Assembly: GCA_900322215.1 (NCBI GenBank)
Contig: ONYW01000001.1
Location: 64,030 to 128,029 of the forward strand
Length of the DNA: 64,000 nt
Source of the DNA: an uncultured Eubacteriales bacterium
Lineage (GTDB): Bacteria > Bacillota > Clostridia > Christensenellales > CAG-917
Reading direction: 5' to 3'
Shown: positions 8,329-17,234 of the stretch, one piece after another
How positions within the stretch are numbered: the first letter of the stretch is position 1
How the letters are laid out: the number at the start of each line of letters is the position of its first letter
Translations under genes and position numbers: made by a program
The notes under the pieces: generated by a model
Databases searched by the model: none
The model's input: the letters and a program-made list of their open reading frames with translations, nothing else
Told to the model about the DNA's origin: nothing

Positions 8329-9086
8329 TTTTCTTTTCCTCCATAGACAAGTTCAAGATATTCGGCACCGACGTTGTCGTCTTCAAGGCGTTTGACGATG
8401 CGGTAGCCTACCGGCGAGAATATGATTTCAAAGATAAGTTCCGCAAACGCGCCCGTGACCGCGCAGGTTACGCATTGAACCGCCGACCAACCGAAGAAGT
8501 TTATGCTGACAATAAACGCAAACAGCATGTTGTCAATAAATTGCGCTACAAACGTGGAGACGTAACTGCTGACGCTGAAAGCAAGCGCGCGCTTTTTGTC
8601 CTTCATAAGTTTTTCGAGTCCTGCGTGCAGGAAGTTGTTGACGACTGCCGATACGATGAAGGCAACAGAACTTCCAAGCAACACGAACCACTCTCCTCTA
8701 AAAGTCAAATCGAGCGCGTTGTTCACCGACATATTGATGGTGTCTCCTTCAAAACTCAGCCCCCAAAATCCCGGGATATACGACGCTATGATGAGTATAA
8801 CCGCAAAAACGAGGTTTGCAAACAGCGTAAACAATGATACGATATTCGCAGCCTTCACGCCGAATCTCCTCGTCACGACGTCCATTGTGAGGAATACGAG
8901 CCAAGAGAAGATGATCCCCCCGTCAAGCGCGAGCCAGGAACCGACTTTTTCGCCCAAATCGAGGCTCTTGTTTGCGAGCAGGTTCATACCGACTATCGCA
9001 ACGACGTTGAACGCAAGCAAAATGCTTGGAATGCTTCTGAACAACAGTTTGATCTCTAAAAACAATTTTTTGATTTTTTCAGTCAC
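8325..9086 (-). CDS. VUT/YhhQ-family queuosine precursor transporter
   Basis: A 253-residue protein with six to seven hydrophobic helices. LDGGIIFSWLVFLTMDVVTR and the following FGVKAAN match the YhhQ/DUF165 (VUT) family, which imports queuosine precursors such as preQ0, preQ1 or queuine. I place the start at a GTG (9084-9086) with AAGGAGAG seven bases upstream, because the longer frame back to 9164 runs through a preQ1-I riboswitch whose A-rich tail abuts this very Shine-Dalgarno. The SDR gene follows with a four-base overlap. Regulation: preQ1 binding should sequester the Shine-Dalgarno and shut off translation of importer and SDR when the precursor is plentiful. The nearby queH supports this function. 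Confidence 0.88.
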   Translation of the reverse strand: MTEKIKKLFLEIKLLFRSIPSILLAFNVVAIVGMNLLANKSLDLGEKVGSWLALDGGIIFSWLVFLTMDVVTRRFGVKAANIVSLFTLFANLVFAVILIIASYIPGFWGLSFEGDTINMSVNNALDLTFRGEWFVLLGSSVAFIVSAVVNNFLHAGLEKLMKDKKRALAFSVSSYVSTFVAQFIDNMLFAFIVSINFFGWSAVQCVTCAVTGAFAELIFEIIFSPVGYRIVKRLEDDNVGAEYLELVYGGKEK

Positions 9087-9095
9087 TTTAGGACT

Positions 9096-9140
9096 CTCCT
9101 TGTTTTTTATTTCGAAGATGGTTAAGCAAGGAACATCTTC
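9096..9140 (-). promoter_or_regulatory. preQ1-I riboswitch controlling the transporter-SDR operon
   Basis: On the minus strand helix P1 is GAAGATG (9134-9140) with CATCTTC (9114-9120); the loop carries GTTCC and the junction AACC, followed by an A-rich tail ATAAAAAACAAGGAG (9096-9110) whose end is the Shine-Dalgarno of the transporter gene. This is the compact H-type pseudoknot layout of preQ1-I riboswitches acting on translation. The match to the B. subtilis queC leader pattern is from memory; a covariance search against the Rfam preQ1 family would settle it. Confidence 0.88.
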
Positions 9141-9173
9141 AATAAGGATAATGTCGTAACTCACGACTATGCA

Positions 9174-9202
9174 ATTATAGCAAACGGCGCATATTTTGTC
9201 TA
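9174..9202 (-). promoter_or_regulatory. Promoter of the preQ1-regulated operon
   Basis: Minus strand TAGACA (9197-9202), 17-base spacer, perfect TATAAT (9174-9179). Transcription would start near 9167, giving an 80-base leader that contains the preQ1 riboswitch and ends at the GTG start. Confidence 0.75.
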
Positions 9203-9215
9203 TCGTTTTGCAAAG

Positions 9216-9246
9216 AAAATGGAGTCAAACGCATTGACTCCATTTT
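9216..9246 (-). terminator. Terminator of the LRR lipoprotein gene
   Basis: AAAATGGAGTCAA (9216-9228) and TTGACTCCATTTT (9234-9246) form a 13-bp perfect hairpin that ends in T residues on either strand. It lies 35 bases after the stop codon of the minus-strand LRR lipoprotein gene and just upstream of the next promoter. Confidence 0.8.
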
Positions 9247-9280
9247 GTCGCAAATATTCATTTGACACGCTTTATGCGGT

Positions 9281-10636
9281 TTAGGCTTTTGAACCGCTGT
9301 TTTCGGTGTCGCTCTTGGCGATATTGCCGTCCGAGCAGTGAATCGTATATTCACCAGTCAACATATCCCAAACGCTGCCCTTTTCTATCTCTTTCCACTC
9401 CGCCATCGTGCCGTCATAATAGATGTTTGTGAGTTGCCAGTCGTAGAAAAACGCGTGCTGACCTATTATTTTCAAACTGTGCGGAAGTATAATAGACTTC
9501 AAATTGCTGCACTGATAGAATGCGGAGTTTCCGATCTCCGTCACGCCTTCCGAAATGGAGATACTTTCAAGTCCGCTATTTTGCATAAACGCCGAGCTTC
9601 CTATCTTTGTCACGCTTCCGTCAACAGGAATAACGCTCGTTTTGCATCCTGCGATAAGCTTCTTTGTTTCGGTCTCTATGAGGCAGTTGCCCGCGCTGTG
9701 GTATTTTGGATGTCCGTCAAGCACGGTTATGGACTCAATTGACGCGCACCCCATAAACGCTTGTTCGCCTATATCCGCGACGTGGTTGCCGATAGTAACC
9801 GATTTGAGCGCCGAACAACCGCTGAATGCAAGCGACGATATCATCGTAATGTTGTCGGTGATGTCGATAGACGTCAGGTATGCGCCCGCCTCTCTGAATG
9901 CGGACCTACCGATAGTCGTCACCGCAACGCCCTTGAACTTCGCAGGCAGGGTGAGTTTTGTCCTCGGTCCCGTGTATCTGAACGAATACGTTGCGACGGA
10001 CTCGTCAAACACAAAATCTTCAATAACATTTGGAGTTCCGCAAAAGATACAGGTGTTTTGTTCGTTTACCATGTGTTCGCCGACTTGCATGACGAGTTCA
10101 AAGTTGAAGCCTTCTCTGTCTTCATCGCAAATAGAGCAATGATAATGCTCGTCAAAATCATGTCTCAAAGCGTTGATGATATGTTGCGCGACGATGATCC
10201 TGCCGCATACGGAACAATGAAAGCCTTCCGTAAGCCCCGTAGCCGTGCATGTCGGCTCAACTGCGGCGTCCGTAACTATCGTATGTTCAAGCATTTCGAG
10301 TTCTTGCGAAGCGACAACGACTTCACCGCATCTTGAACAATGTCTACCCTCGGTCTTGCCCTTTTGCGAACAAGTTGGAGCGACTGCCGCGTCCACGACC
10401 TCTACGTGTCCGAGTGCGCCAATTGCCTCGACTTCCTTTTCACCGCAAGCGCAAACCCTTTCCTTTGAGCCGTCTACGGTGCAAGTAGGTTCAAGCGTTG
10501 TCGTCCATTCGCCAAATTGATGCGCGTGAGGAGCCTCTTCTTGTTTTTTGTCGCAGGCGACAAAGCAAACGGCTGCAACCGCCACCACAAAAGCGAAAAC
10601 AAAAGCGAGCGACACAATACGTCTTCCGTGCTTCAT
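9281..10636 (-). CDS. Secreted lipoprotein with cysteine-rich repeats and BspA-type leucine-rich repeats
   Basis: A 451-residue exported protein. The signal peptide ends in a lipobox, CFVAC at about 24-28. Next come three copies of a roughly 40-residue cysteine-rich repeat with the pattern PTC..G...G.HCS.CG (about 45-165), resembling tandem zinc-ribbon-like knuckles, and a fourth CxxC pair near 200. The C-terminal half has LRR_5/BspA-type repeats of about 23 residues, for example TTIGRSAFREAG, ISSLAFSGCSALKSV, DIGEQAFMGCASIESI, EIGNSAFYQCSNLKSI. Such surface proteins are common in gut Firmicutes and are thought to bind host or microbial ligands. The start is chosen for GGAGG seven bases upstream and the signal peptide; a longer frame to 10897 overlaps repeat F and is not credible. 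Monocistronic, with its own terminator. Confidence 0.88.
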   Translation of the reverse strand: MKHGRRIVSLAFVFAFVVAVAAVCFVACDKKQEEAPHAHQFGEWTTTLEPTCTVDGSKERVCACGEKEVEAIGALGHVEVVDAAVAPTCSQKGKTEGRHCSRCGEVVVASQELEMLEHTIVTDAAVEPTCTATGLTEGFHCSVCGRIIVAQHIINALRHDFDEHYHCSICDEDREGFNFELVMQVGEHMVNEQNTCIFCGTPNVIEDFVFDESVATYSFRYTGPRTKLTLPAKFKGVAVTTIGRSAFREAGAYLTSIDITDNITMISSLAFSGCSALKSVTIGNHVADIGEQAFMGCASIESITVLDGHPKYHSAGNCLIETETKKLIAGCKTSVIPVDGSVTKIGSSAFMQNSGLESISISEGVTEIGNSAFYQCSNLKSIILPHSLKIIGQHAFFYDWQLTNIYYDGTMAEWKEIEKGSVWDMLTGEYTIHCSDGNIAKSDTENSGSKA

Positions 10637-10798
10637 TATTATCCTCCAAAAGGACTTATCCTTTGAATGTGTTATACTGATTACATAATAGAATAAAACG
10701 GCGCAAAAGTCAACCTGCGAGCATTTTTGTCTCAAATTTTGCCTTTTTGAACTTCGGGCACTTCGTGCCTTTATTATTTGTACCATAAGAAAATAAGC

Positions 10799-10914
10799 CT
10801 GTTGATTGAGATGAGATACAAGAAAACAAGAAAAGGCGCACAGCCTAATGTACATGAGCGTACATGACCGGGCGCCTTTTTGTAGTTGACGAAGCATATC
10901 GCTTGGTCAGTTGA
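10799..10914 (+). repeat. Hairpin repeat copy F (distal copy of the V-ATPase array)
   Basis: 5' loop strand GATGAGATACAAGAAAA (10810 on) and 3' loop strand TTGACGAAGCATATCGC (10886-10902). The inner helix AAAAGGCGC/GCGCCTTTT is perfect over 9 bp and the apical stem TGTAC/GTACA sits in TAATGTAC..GTACATGA. The outer helix from 10810 backwards pairs with 10902 forwards over 10 bp only if five G.U pairs are allowed on this strand. The left arm resembles that of copy G and the end of the V-ATPase D gene, although this copy does not touch the gene. Confidence 0.8.
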
Positions 10915-10938
10915 TTATATTATACCCAAAGGCATAAA

Positions 10939-11066
10939 TTAAACCTGCTGATTGAGATGAGATGCAAGGAAACAAAATAAATAACGCCACCCAATGTACT
11001 TTTGCGTACATGGTGGCGTTTATTTGTTGCAGTTGACACAGCAGATCGCTCAATCAGCGGGTTTAA
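10939..11066 (+). repeat. Hairpin repeat copy G, overlapping the end of V-ATPase subunit D
   Basis: Outer helix 10939-10956 with 11049-11066: 18 bp, one U.G pair, otherwise perfect. Conserved loop strands GATGAGATGCAAGGA and TTGACACAGCAGATCGC; inner helix AACGCCACC/GGTGGCGTT; apical stem TGTAC/GTACA around TTTTGC. The right arm contains the last four codons and the stop codon of the V-ATPase D gene; the left arm is an inverted near-copy of that gene end. Confidence 0.85.
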
Positions 11067-11682
11067 TCATGTCTTTGACTTTCATAAGGCGCGTTGTATT
11101 TCCACGCTCATTCTCGTCAAGTTTCATTGTGATATACTTTATCGTCTCTTCGAGTTGCGGAATCATGACGTACTCGAGTGCGTTGACGCGACGACGGTTC
11201 TTCTCTATCTCGTCCGCGAGCATATTGCAAGTCTTTTCGACTTCGGCGAGCTTTAAGAGTTTCGGAAGAAGCGTTGTGAGAGACGCGATAGACGTGTCAA
11301 GTTCACTCGATACGCTTGCAAAAGAATACGGATAAAGGTCCGTCACCTCGCCCTCAATGATGTCAAACACAGGCACGTCCACGCTCATAACGTTTTTTGA
11401 AGAGGTTTCGAGTCCGACGTGAGTGGACGGCATAAGCACAGCCTCTTCGATGACTGCGTCGGAGGATACGGCGCGCGCAAGCATAAACGACTTGAGGGAG
11501 GCTTGAAGTTCGTCTTCGACTTCCTCTCTAAGGCGCTTATTTTCACGAACGTAAAGCATAAATTGACGAATCATTTCGTCGGATTTATCCTTGAGTAGTT
11601 TGTGACCACGAGTGGCGGTTTTGAGACGTGTTTTGAGACGTCTTAACTCCATTCTCGTTGGGTTGACATTGAGTTTCGCCAT
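11050..11682 (-). CDS. ntpD: V-type ATP synthase subunit D
   Basis: Subunit D is the central rotor shaft of the V1 sector, turning inside the A3B3 ring. The 210-residue protein starts [20 protein letters not shown], the family's signature N-terminus, and has the long paired coiled-coil helices expected (about 10-75 and 125-200), with the VPxFD-like VPVFDI near 108-113. Length is typical. It is the last gene of the operon, one base after subunit B's stop codon. The stop codon and last four codons lie within hairpin repeat G, so the final residues (KPAD) are contributed by, or shared with, that element. Confidence 0.95.
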   Translation of the reverse strand: MAKLNVNPTRMELRRLKTRLKTATRGHKLLKDKSDEMIRQFMLYVRENKRLREEVEDELQASLKSFMLARAVSSDAVIEEAVLMPSTHVGLETSSKNVMSVDVPVFDIIEGEVTDLYPYSFASVSSELDTSIASLTTLLPKLLKLAEVEKTCNMLADEIEKNRRRVNALEYVMIPQLEETIKYITMKLDENERGNTTRLMKVKDMIKPAD

Positions 11683-11683
11683 A

Positions 11684-13078
11684 TTATTCTTCTACTTTTC
11701 CCTCGTTTTTGTCGTAATACTTTTCGAGGTATTCGTCTCTTATACGTTTGAGTTCACCGCGCGGGAGCAAGTGAAGAAGATCCCAACCGAGATCGAGAGT
11801 CTCCTCTATCGAGCGGTTCTTTGAAAATCCTTGAGAGACGTACTGTTTTTCAAACTCGTCCGCAAAGGTTGCGAACTTCTTGTCCGTCTCGGTAAGAGCG
11901 GATTCGCCGAGGATAGAACTGAGTTCCTTTGCCTCTTTTCCTTGTGCGTACGCGCTGAAAAGTTGGTTCATCGTGTCCGCGTGATCCTCCCTTGTCTTGC
12001 CTCTGCCGATACCCTTGTCTTTAAGACGCGAAAGGGATGGCAAAACGTCGATCGGCGGGACGATACCGCGCTTGTAGAGTTCACGAGAGATGATGATTTG
12101 TCCCTCAGTGATATAGCCCGTAAGGTCAGGAATCGGGTGAGTCTTGTCGTCCTCGGGCATGGTGAGTATCGGGATTTGAGTGATACTTCCCTTCTTGCCG
12201 ACGATTCTGCCTGCGCGTTCGTACATGCTTGCGAGGTCGGTATAGAGAGCGCCCGGATAGCCGCGGCGTCCCGGAACTTCCTTTCTTGCAGCGGAGATCT
12301 CGCGGAGAGCCTCGGCGTAGTTGGTAATGTCCGTCGTGATGACGAGGACGTGCATATCCTTTTCAAACGCCAAGTATTCAGCGGCGGTAAGTGCCATACG
12401 AGGTGTGGAGATACGCTCGACCGCCGGGTCGTTTGCGAGGTTTATAAACATAACCGCACGCTCGATTGCGCCCGTCTTTCTGAAATCGCTGATAAAGAAG
12501 TCAGCCTCTTCAAAGGTGATACCGACAGCGGCGAACACGACGGCGAACTTCTCGTTTGAATTGAGAACCTTCGCTTGTCTCGCGATCTGTGCCGCAAGTT
12601 CCGCATGAGGCATACCCGACATTGAGAATACGGGGAGTTTTTGTCCGCGAACGAGGGTGTTGAGTCCGTCTATTGCGCTGATACCCGTTTGAATAAACTC
12701 GTTCGGATAGTCGCGCGCGACAGGGTTTATCGGTCTGCCGTTTATATCGAGTTTCATCTCAGGTATAATCGGCGCACCGCCGTCGCGAGGTCTGCCCATA
12801 CCGTCGAAAACTCTGCCGAGCATATCCTCGCTCACGCCGAGTTCGACGCCGTGTCCCAAAAATCTTGCCTTTGCGGTCGCCATCTTGATGCCTTGCGAAG
12901 GCTCGAAGAGTTGGACGAGGGCTTTGTCGCGGTTGATTTCAAGCACCTTGCCTGCACGGATCTCGCCGTTTTCCTGACGGATCTCGACGAGTTCGTTGTA
13001 TTTTACGCCCTCAACGCCCTCGACGAGAGCGAGCGGGCCGACGATTTCTCTTATGGTGTTATATTCTTTTAACATCAA
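11684..13078 (-). CDS. ntpB: V-type ATP synthase subunit B (non-catalytic)
   Basis: A 464-residue homologue of the B subunit, which alternates with A in the V1 head. Seen are [18 protein letters not shown] near 138-155, [16 protein letters not shown] where catalytic subunits carry a P-loop (about 172-187, Walker A not conserved, as expected), and [21 protein letters not shown] near 268-288. Length is typical. The start overlaps the A subunit stop by four bases. Confidence 0.96.
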   Translation of the reverse strand: MMLKEYNTIREIVGPLALVEGVEGVKYNELVEIRQENGEIRAGKVLEINRDKALVQLFEPSQGIKMATAKARFLGHGVELGVSEDMLGRVFDGMGRPRDGGAPIIPEMKLDINGRPINPVARDYPNEFIQTGISAIDGLNTLVRGQKLPVFSMSGMPHAELAAQIARQAKVLNSNEKFAVVFAAVGITFEEADFFISDFRKTGAIERAVMFINLANDPAVERISTPRMALTAAEYLAFEKDMHVLVITTDITNYAEALREISAARKEVPGRRGYPGALYTDLASMYERAGRIVGKKGSITQIPILTMPEDDKTHPIPDLTGYITEGQIIISRELYKRGIVPPIDVLPSLSRLKDKGIGRGKTREDHADTMNQLFSAYAQGKEAKELSSILGESALTETDKKFATFADEFEKQYVSQGFSKNRSIEETLDLGWDLLHLLPRGELKRIRDEYLEKYYDKNEGKVEE

Positions 13079-14838
13079 ATGCCTCCTTCGTTCGTGAGTT
13101 CGAGCATTTCTTTCTTGATTTCCGCGAGGATATCGTCAAATTTTGCCATCTCACTTTCAGGAATATACTTTGCACGGCCGATTTGGTCTTTGACCGGAAG
13201 TTCCAAAATATCTTCGATATCCACGTTCTTGTCGAGAGCCTCGCCCGCCAGGCGGTTGAACTCTAAGATCAAACGGAGCATATACTCTTGCTTTGCAAGC
13301 GACGTATACGTGTCGACTTCGTGGAAAGCGTTTTGATGGAGGTAGTCCTCACGAATGGACTTTGCGGTCTCCATAGTGAGTCTGTTCGCGGGAGAGAGCG
13401 CGTCCATACCGACGAGGCGGACGATTTCGTCAAGTTGCGCCTCTTCTTGGAGGATACGTTGGCAGGTGACTCTTTGTCTCACCCACTCTTCACCGACGTT
13501 GTCGCCGTACCAGTCGCCGAGTCTATCCGCATAGAGGGAGTAGCTCGTGAGCCAGTCGACTGCAGGGAAGTGACGCTTGTATGCAAGCGATGCGGAAAGT
13601 CCCCAGAAGACTTTGACGATACGAAGAGTCGCTTGTGAGACAGGCTCGGAAAGATCGCCGCCCGGAGGTGAAACCGCGCCGATAGCGGTGATAGAACCGA
13701 TTCTGCCGTCGTCGCCGAGAACCTTCACGATACCCGCTCTTTCATAGAACTCCGCAAGACGGGAGGAAAGATATGCAGGATAGCCCTCTTCACCGGGCAT
13801 TTCTTCGAGACGACCGCTCATTTCGCGGAGAGCCTCAGCCCAACGTGAAGTGGAGTCAGCCATGATAGCGACCGAATAGCCCATATCTCTGAAATATTCC
13901 GCGATCGTGATGCCCGTATAGATGGACGCTTCACGCGCCGCAACAGGCATATCCGACGTGTTTGCGATGAGAACGGTACGCTTCATAAGCGGTTGACCGC
14001 TGCGCGGGTCGGTAAGAGCCGGGAATTCGTTGAGAACGTCCGTCATCTCGTTTCCGCGTTCGCCGCAACCGACGTACACTATGATGTCGGCGTCAGCCCA
14101 CTTTGCAAGTTGGTGTTGAACGACGGTCTTACCGCTTCCGAATGGTCCCGGAACTGCCGCAACGCCGCCCTTTGCGATCGGGAAGAGAGTGTCTATGACG
14201 CGTTGACCTGTGACAAGCGGAGTCTTCGGAGCAAGTTTTTCCGCATACGGTCTGCCCTTTCTGACAGGCCACTTTTGGAGCATGCAAACTTCTTTGTCAC
14301 CCTTGTCCGTAGCGATGACGGCGACAGTCTCTTCGATGTTGAATTTGCCTTTCTTGATGTCTTTGACTGTACCGCTTACGCCAAACGGAACCATGATTTT
14401 GTGAGAAATGAGGACGTTTTCTTGGACGGTACCGAGCACGCTACCCGCGACTACGCTGTCGCCCTTCTTTGCAACAGGCACAAAATCCCACTTCTTTTCG
14501 TGGTCGATAGCGGAGACGTAAACGCCGCGCTCGATATGATCGCCTGCGACCTCGCGGAGTTTTCCGAGCGGTCTTTGAATACCGTCAAAGATACCCTCGA
14601 TAAGTCCGGGTGCGAGTTCGACGGAAAGCGGAGCGTCCGTTGAATAGACGTTCTCACCGGGGCCCAAGCCACTCGTTTCTTCGTATACTTGTATGGACGC
14701 ACGGTCGCCGCGAAGTTCGATAACTTCGCCGATGAGTTTCTTTTCACTCACCTGCACGACGTCGTACATCTTGCTGTTCGCCATACCTTCGGCGATGATA
14801 AGCGGGCCGGATACTTTTACGATTTTTCCTACTTCCAT
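13075..14838 (-). CDS. ntpA: V-type ATP synthase catalytic subunit A
   Basis: The catalytic subunit, hydrolysing or making ATP in the V1 sector. The 587-residue sequence has the Walker A loop GPFGSGKTV (about 229-237), the catalytic GERGNEM loop (about 256-262), the [16 protein letters not shown] segment, and [14 protein letters not shown] (about 325-338). The long non-homologous region (about 115-185) that distinguishes A subunits from F-type beta is present. Overlaps subunit B by four bases and follows F. Confidence 0.97.
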   Translation of the reverse strand: MEVGKIVKVSGPLIIAEGMANSKMYDVVQVSEKKLIGEVIELRGDRASIQVYEETSGLGPGENVYSTDAPLSVELAPGLIEGIFDGIQRPLGKLREVAGDHIERGVYVSAIDHEKKWDFVPVAKKGDSVVAGSVLGTVQENVLISHKIMVPFGVSGTVKDIKKGKFNIEETVAVIATDKGDKEVCMLQKWPVRKGRPYAEKLAPKTPLVTGQRVIDTLFPIAKGGVAAVPGPFGSGKTVVQHQLAKWADADIIVYVGCGERGNEMTDVLNEFPALTDPRSGQPLMKRTVLIANTSDMPVAAREASIYTGITIAEYFRDMGYSVAIMADSTSRWAEALREMSGRLEEMPGEEGYPAYLSSRLAEFYERAGIVKVLGDDGRIGSITAIGAVSPPGGDLSEPVSQATLRIVKVFWGLSASLAYKRHFPAVDWLTSYSLYADRLGDWYGDNVGEEWVRQRVTCQRILQEEAQLDEIVRLVGMDALSPANRLTMETAKSIREDYLHQNAFHEVDTYTSLAKQEYMLRLILEFNRLAGEALDKNVDIEDILELPVKDQIGRAKYIPESEMAKFDDILAEIKKEMLELTNEGGI

Positions 14839-15167
14839 TATCTGTCCTCTTTGTCAAATAGAATATCTGCACCAATAGCCTTTTCGACGTTGGCTTTGAT
14901 GCCTTGAAGTCCCAGTCCTCTGTTGCCTTCCGCGGACGGAATCGGCACGATGACCGGGTACGGTCTTGCAAGGTAGCGCTTGATGAGCATCTCTATCCAA
15001 AGGGCGACCTGTTCCGTCACGAAAATGACGGAATATGACCTTGCGAGCATATGAACTTTGTCTCTTGCCTGAATCTCGTTTTCCACGGGGAAAACGTCAA
15101 CGCCAATAGCCTTGAACGCAAGCACGGAGTCCTTGTCTCCTACAACTGCAATACCACCCTCACGCAT
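14838..15167 (-). CDS. ntpG: V-type ATP synthase subunit F
   Basis: The small central-stalk subunit (called NtpG in Enterococcus). [23 protein letters not shown] near the start is the family signature, with a second half [11 protein letters not shown] and [16 protein letters not shown] near the end. I use the ATG at 15165-15167 (109 residues), which puts the family core at the usual distance from the start; a GTG at 15176 would add three residues. It overlaps the end of subunit C and touches the start of A. Confidence 0.9.
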   Translation of the reverse strand: MREGGIAVVGDKDSVLAFKAIGVDVFPVENEIQARDKVHMLARSYSVIFVTEQVALWIEMLIKRYLARPYPVIVPIPSAEGNRGLGLQGIKANVEKAIGADILFDKEDR

Positions 15168-16128
15168 AGAGTTCACGCATCCTTTCTCTTATTAGTTGCG
15201 GATCAACGTGATTTTTGATGCCGGCAACGATAAGTTTTGTAAGTTTTATCTCCGTTCGTTTCGTGAGATAGTAACTCACGATAGGAGCAATCGAGAACAA
15301 GTCGTTGTTCTCGTCTTTGAACATTTTGAGAAGGTCGTCGTCCATGGCGACTTCAAGGGCTACGACGTCCTTGCCGTCCGCGACCTTTTCAACGATTTCT
15401 CTAAATTCGGTTTGTTTGGTGTTTTCCTTAAACTTTTCAACGCTGTCGAAGGAGGACTCGAAGAGTTCTCTTGCAAGCGTACCGCCCTCTATAAAGCCAC
15501 TGACGAAAAACTCAAGCGGAAGCGAGAGTTTTTGCACCCTCAAAAATGACAATATATTGAGGTAGTCAATTTTTTTGATATAGTATCTCTTTGCGAGATT
15601 TCCGCTCTTTTTGACAAGTGACAATATATGCTTATACATCGCCTTGTCAACAGTCACGTCAATAACTCTCGGAGAGAGTTTCTCGGCTTTTTCAAGTTCA
15701 AGAAGGACTGACACCGCTTCCTTCATTTCTTTTGGCAACTTTTCGCTCTCTACGCCCTCGATTTGAGATTTCATCTCGTTCACGTCGTAGAGTCCTACAA
15801 GCGAGGAAGAAAAATCCGTGCCCGTCGCGTGCGCCTTGAATGCGCTCTTCAAATTCAGGTAGTCGATTTCCACCATAAAAGCGTCAAGGGCGTTGCCGAC
15901 GTTGAACTCTTTAAGGAGTCCGACGGCGTTTTCTTCTTCGTGAGAAAAGAGCGCGTCAAAATCGTTCGTATCGACGGGAATACCCGCGCCGAACCCCATT
16001 TCGAGCAAAACCTTGAATGCGTCCGACGTTGACGGACACTCAATTAGCCTCTGCACTGATTGAGAGGTGATGAGTTTTGACTCCATATGTTTGATTTTGG
16101 CGTTTTGAAACACGAATTTGTCGCTCAT
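15160..16128 (-). CDS. ntpC: V-type ATP synthase subunit C
   Basis: The socket subunit joining the rotor to the membrane ring (V0d/C family, 322 residues). MSDKFVFQNAKIKHMESKLI is a typical start, and the ending [14 protein letters not shown] resembles relatives. The ATG at 16128 lies one base after the E stop codon and has AAGGAAC upstream; a frame starting 24 bases earlier inside E is less likely. Sequence conservation in this family is low, so the call rests mainly on position, length and the N-terminus. Confidence 0.9.
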   Translation of the reverse strand: MSDKFVFQNAKIKHMESKLITSQSVQRLIECPSTSDAFKVLLEMGFGAGIPVDTNDFDALFSHEEENAVGLLKEFNVGNALDAFMVEIDYLNLKSAFKAHATGTDFSSSLVGLYDVNEMKSQIEGVESEKLPKEMKEAVSVLLELEKAEKLSPRVIDVTVDKAMYKHILSLVKKSGNLAKRYYIKKIDYLNILSFLRVQKLSLPLEFFVSGFIEGGTLARELFESSFDSVEKFKENTKQTEFREIVEKVADGKDVVALEVAMDDDLLKMFKDENNDLFSIAPIVSYYLTKRTEIKLTKLIVAGIKNHVDPQLIRERMRELYA

Positions 16129-16129
16129 A

Positions 16130-16705
16130 TCACGCAAAAAGTTCCTTTGCAATATTCATTTCTATCTCGTCGCGGAGAAGATCGACCTCGACTTCAAACG
16201 TAAAGTTCTTGTCAATGCCGTTGCCCTTTAACATAAGTCCGCCGTCAAAGTCGCCGAACTCTTTTGCAAGTGTCAGATTGATACCGCGCTTGTCGGCATA
16301 CTCTTTCACGTCCTTTGCAGTCAAGATGTCCTTCTCTCTTGCCGATATGACAACTTCGTCGCCGTCGTCGGCGTTTTTGAGCATGCTGAGAAGCAGCCCC
16401 TTATACGTCTTTTTGTCAAGACTGCGAAGTTTGTCGAGAGCCATAGAGAATACGGAATCGAGAATCTCTGCCTTTGCGCCGAGTTGCAACTTTTTCGCGT
16501 CAAGTTCCGCAACGGTCTTTCCGCGGGAGAGTATATCGTCAACCTGCTTGTTCGTCTCATAGACAGCGTTGTCGTAATACCCTTTGCACTCTTCTGCCGC
16601 AACAGCCAAAATCTCTTCCGCTTTCTCCCTTGCTTCGGCGAGAATCGCGTCGGATTTTTTTTGTCCGTCCGAGATGATTTTTTCGATAATTGCTTCTTTA
16701 CTCAT
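16130..16705 (-). CDS. ntpE: V-type ATP synthase subunit E
   Basis: Peripheral-stalk subunit of 191 residues. The first 110 residues are a charged heptad-like helix (KSDAILAEAREKAEEILAV) followed by a small globular C-terminal part, the usual layout of subunit E, which pairs with subunit G/H to hold the A3B3 head. Between the K and C genes as expected. Confidence 0.9.
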   Translation of the reverse strand: MSKEAIIEKIISDGQKKSDAILAEAREKAEEILAVAAEECKGYYDNAVYETNKQVDDILSRGKTVAELDAKKLQLGAKAEILDSVFSMALDKLRSLDKKTYKGLLLSMLKNADDGDEVVISAREKDILTAKDVKEYADKRGINLTLAKEFGDFDGGLMLKGNGIDKNFTFEVEVDLLRDEIEMNIAKELFA

Positions 16706-16730
16706 AACAGTTCAAGTCGTGCAAACTATA

Positions 16731-17234
<504 letters not shown>

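Noticed and set aside
9087..9164. Upstream extension of the YhhQ-type transporter
   Set aside because: The extension is the preQ1 riboswitch and the upstream ATG sits at the transcription start without a Shine-Dalgarno; the GTG at 9086 has a strong one.
10637..10897. Longer version of the LRR lipoprotein
   Set aside because: The frame is open upstream but runs through repeat F and lacks a ribosome binding site; the signal peptide and GGAGG mark the start at 10636.
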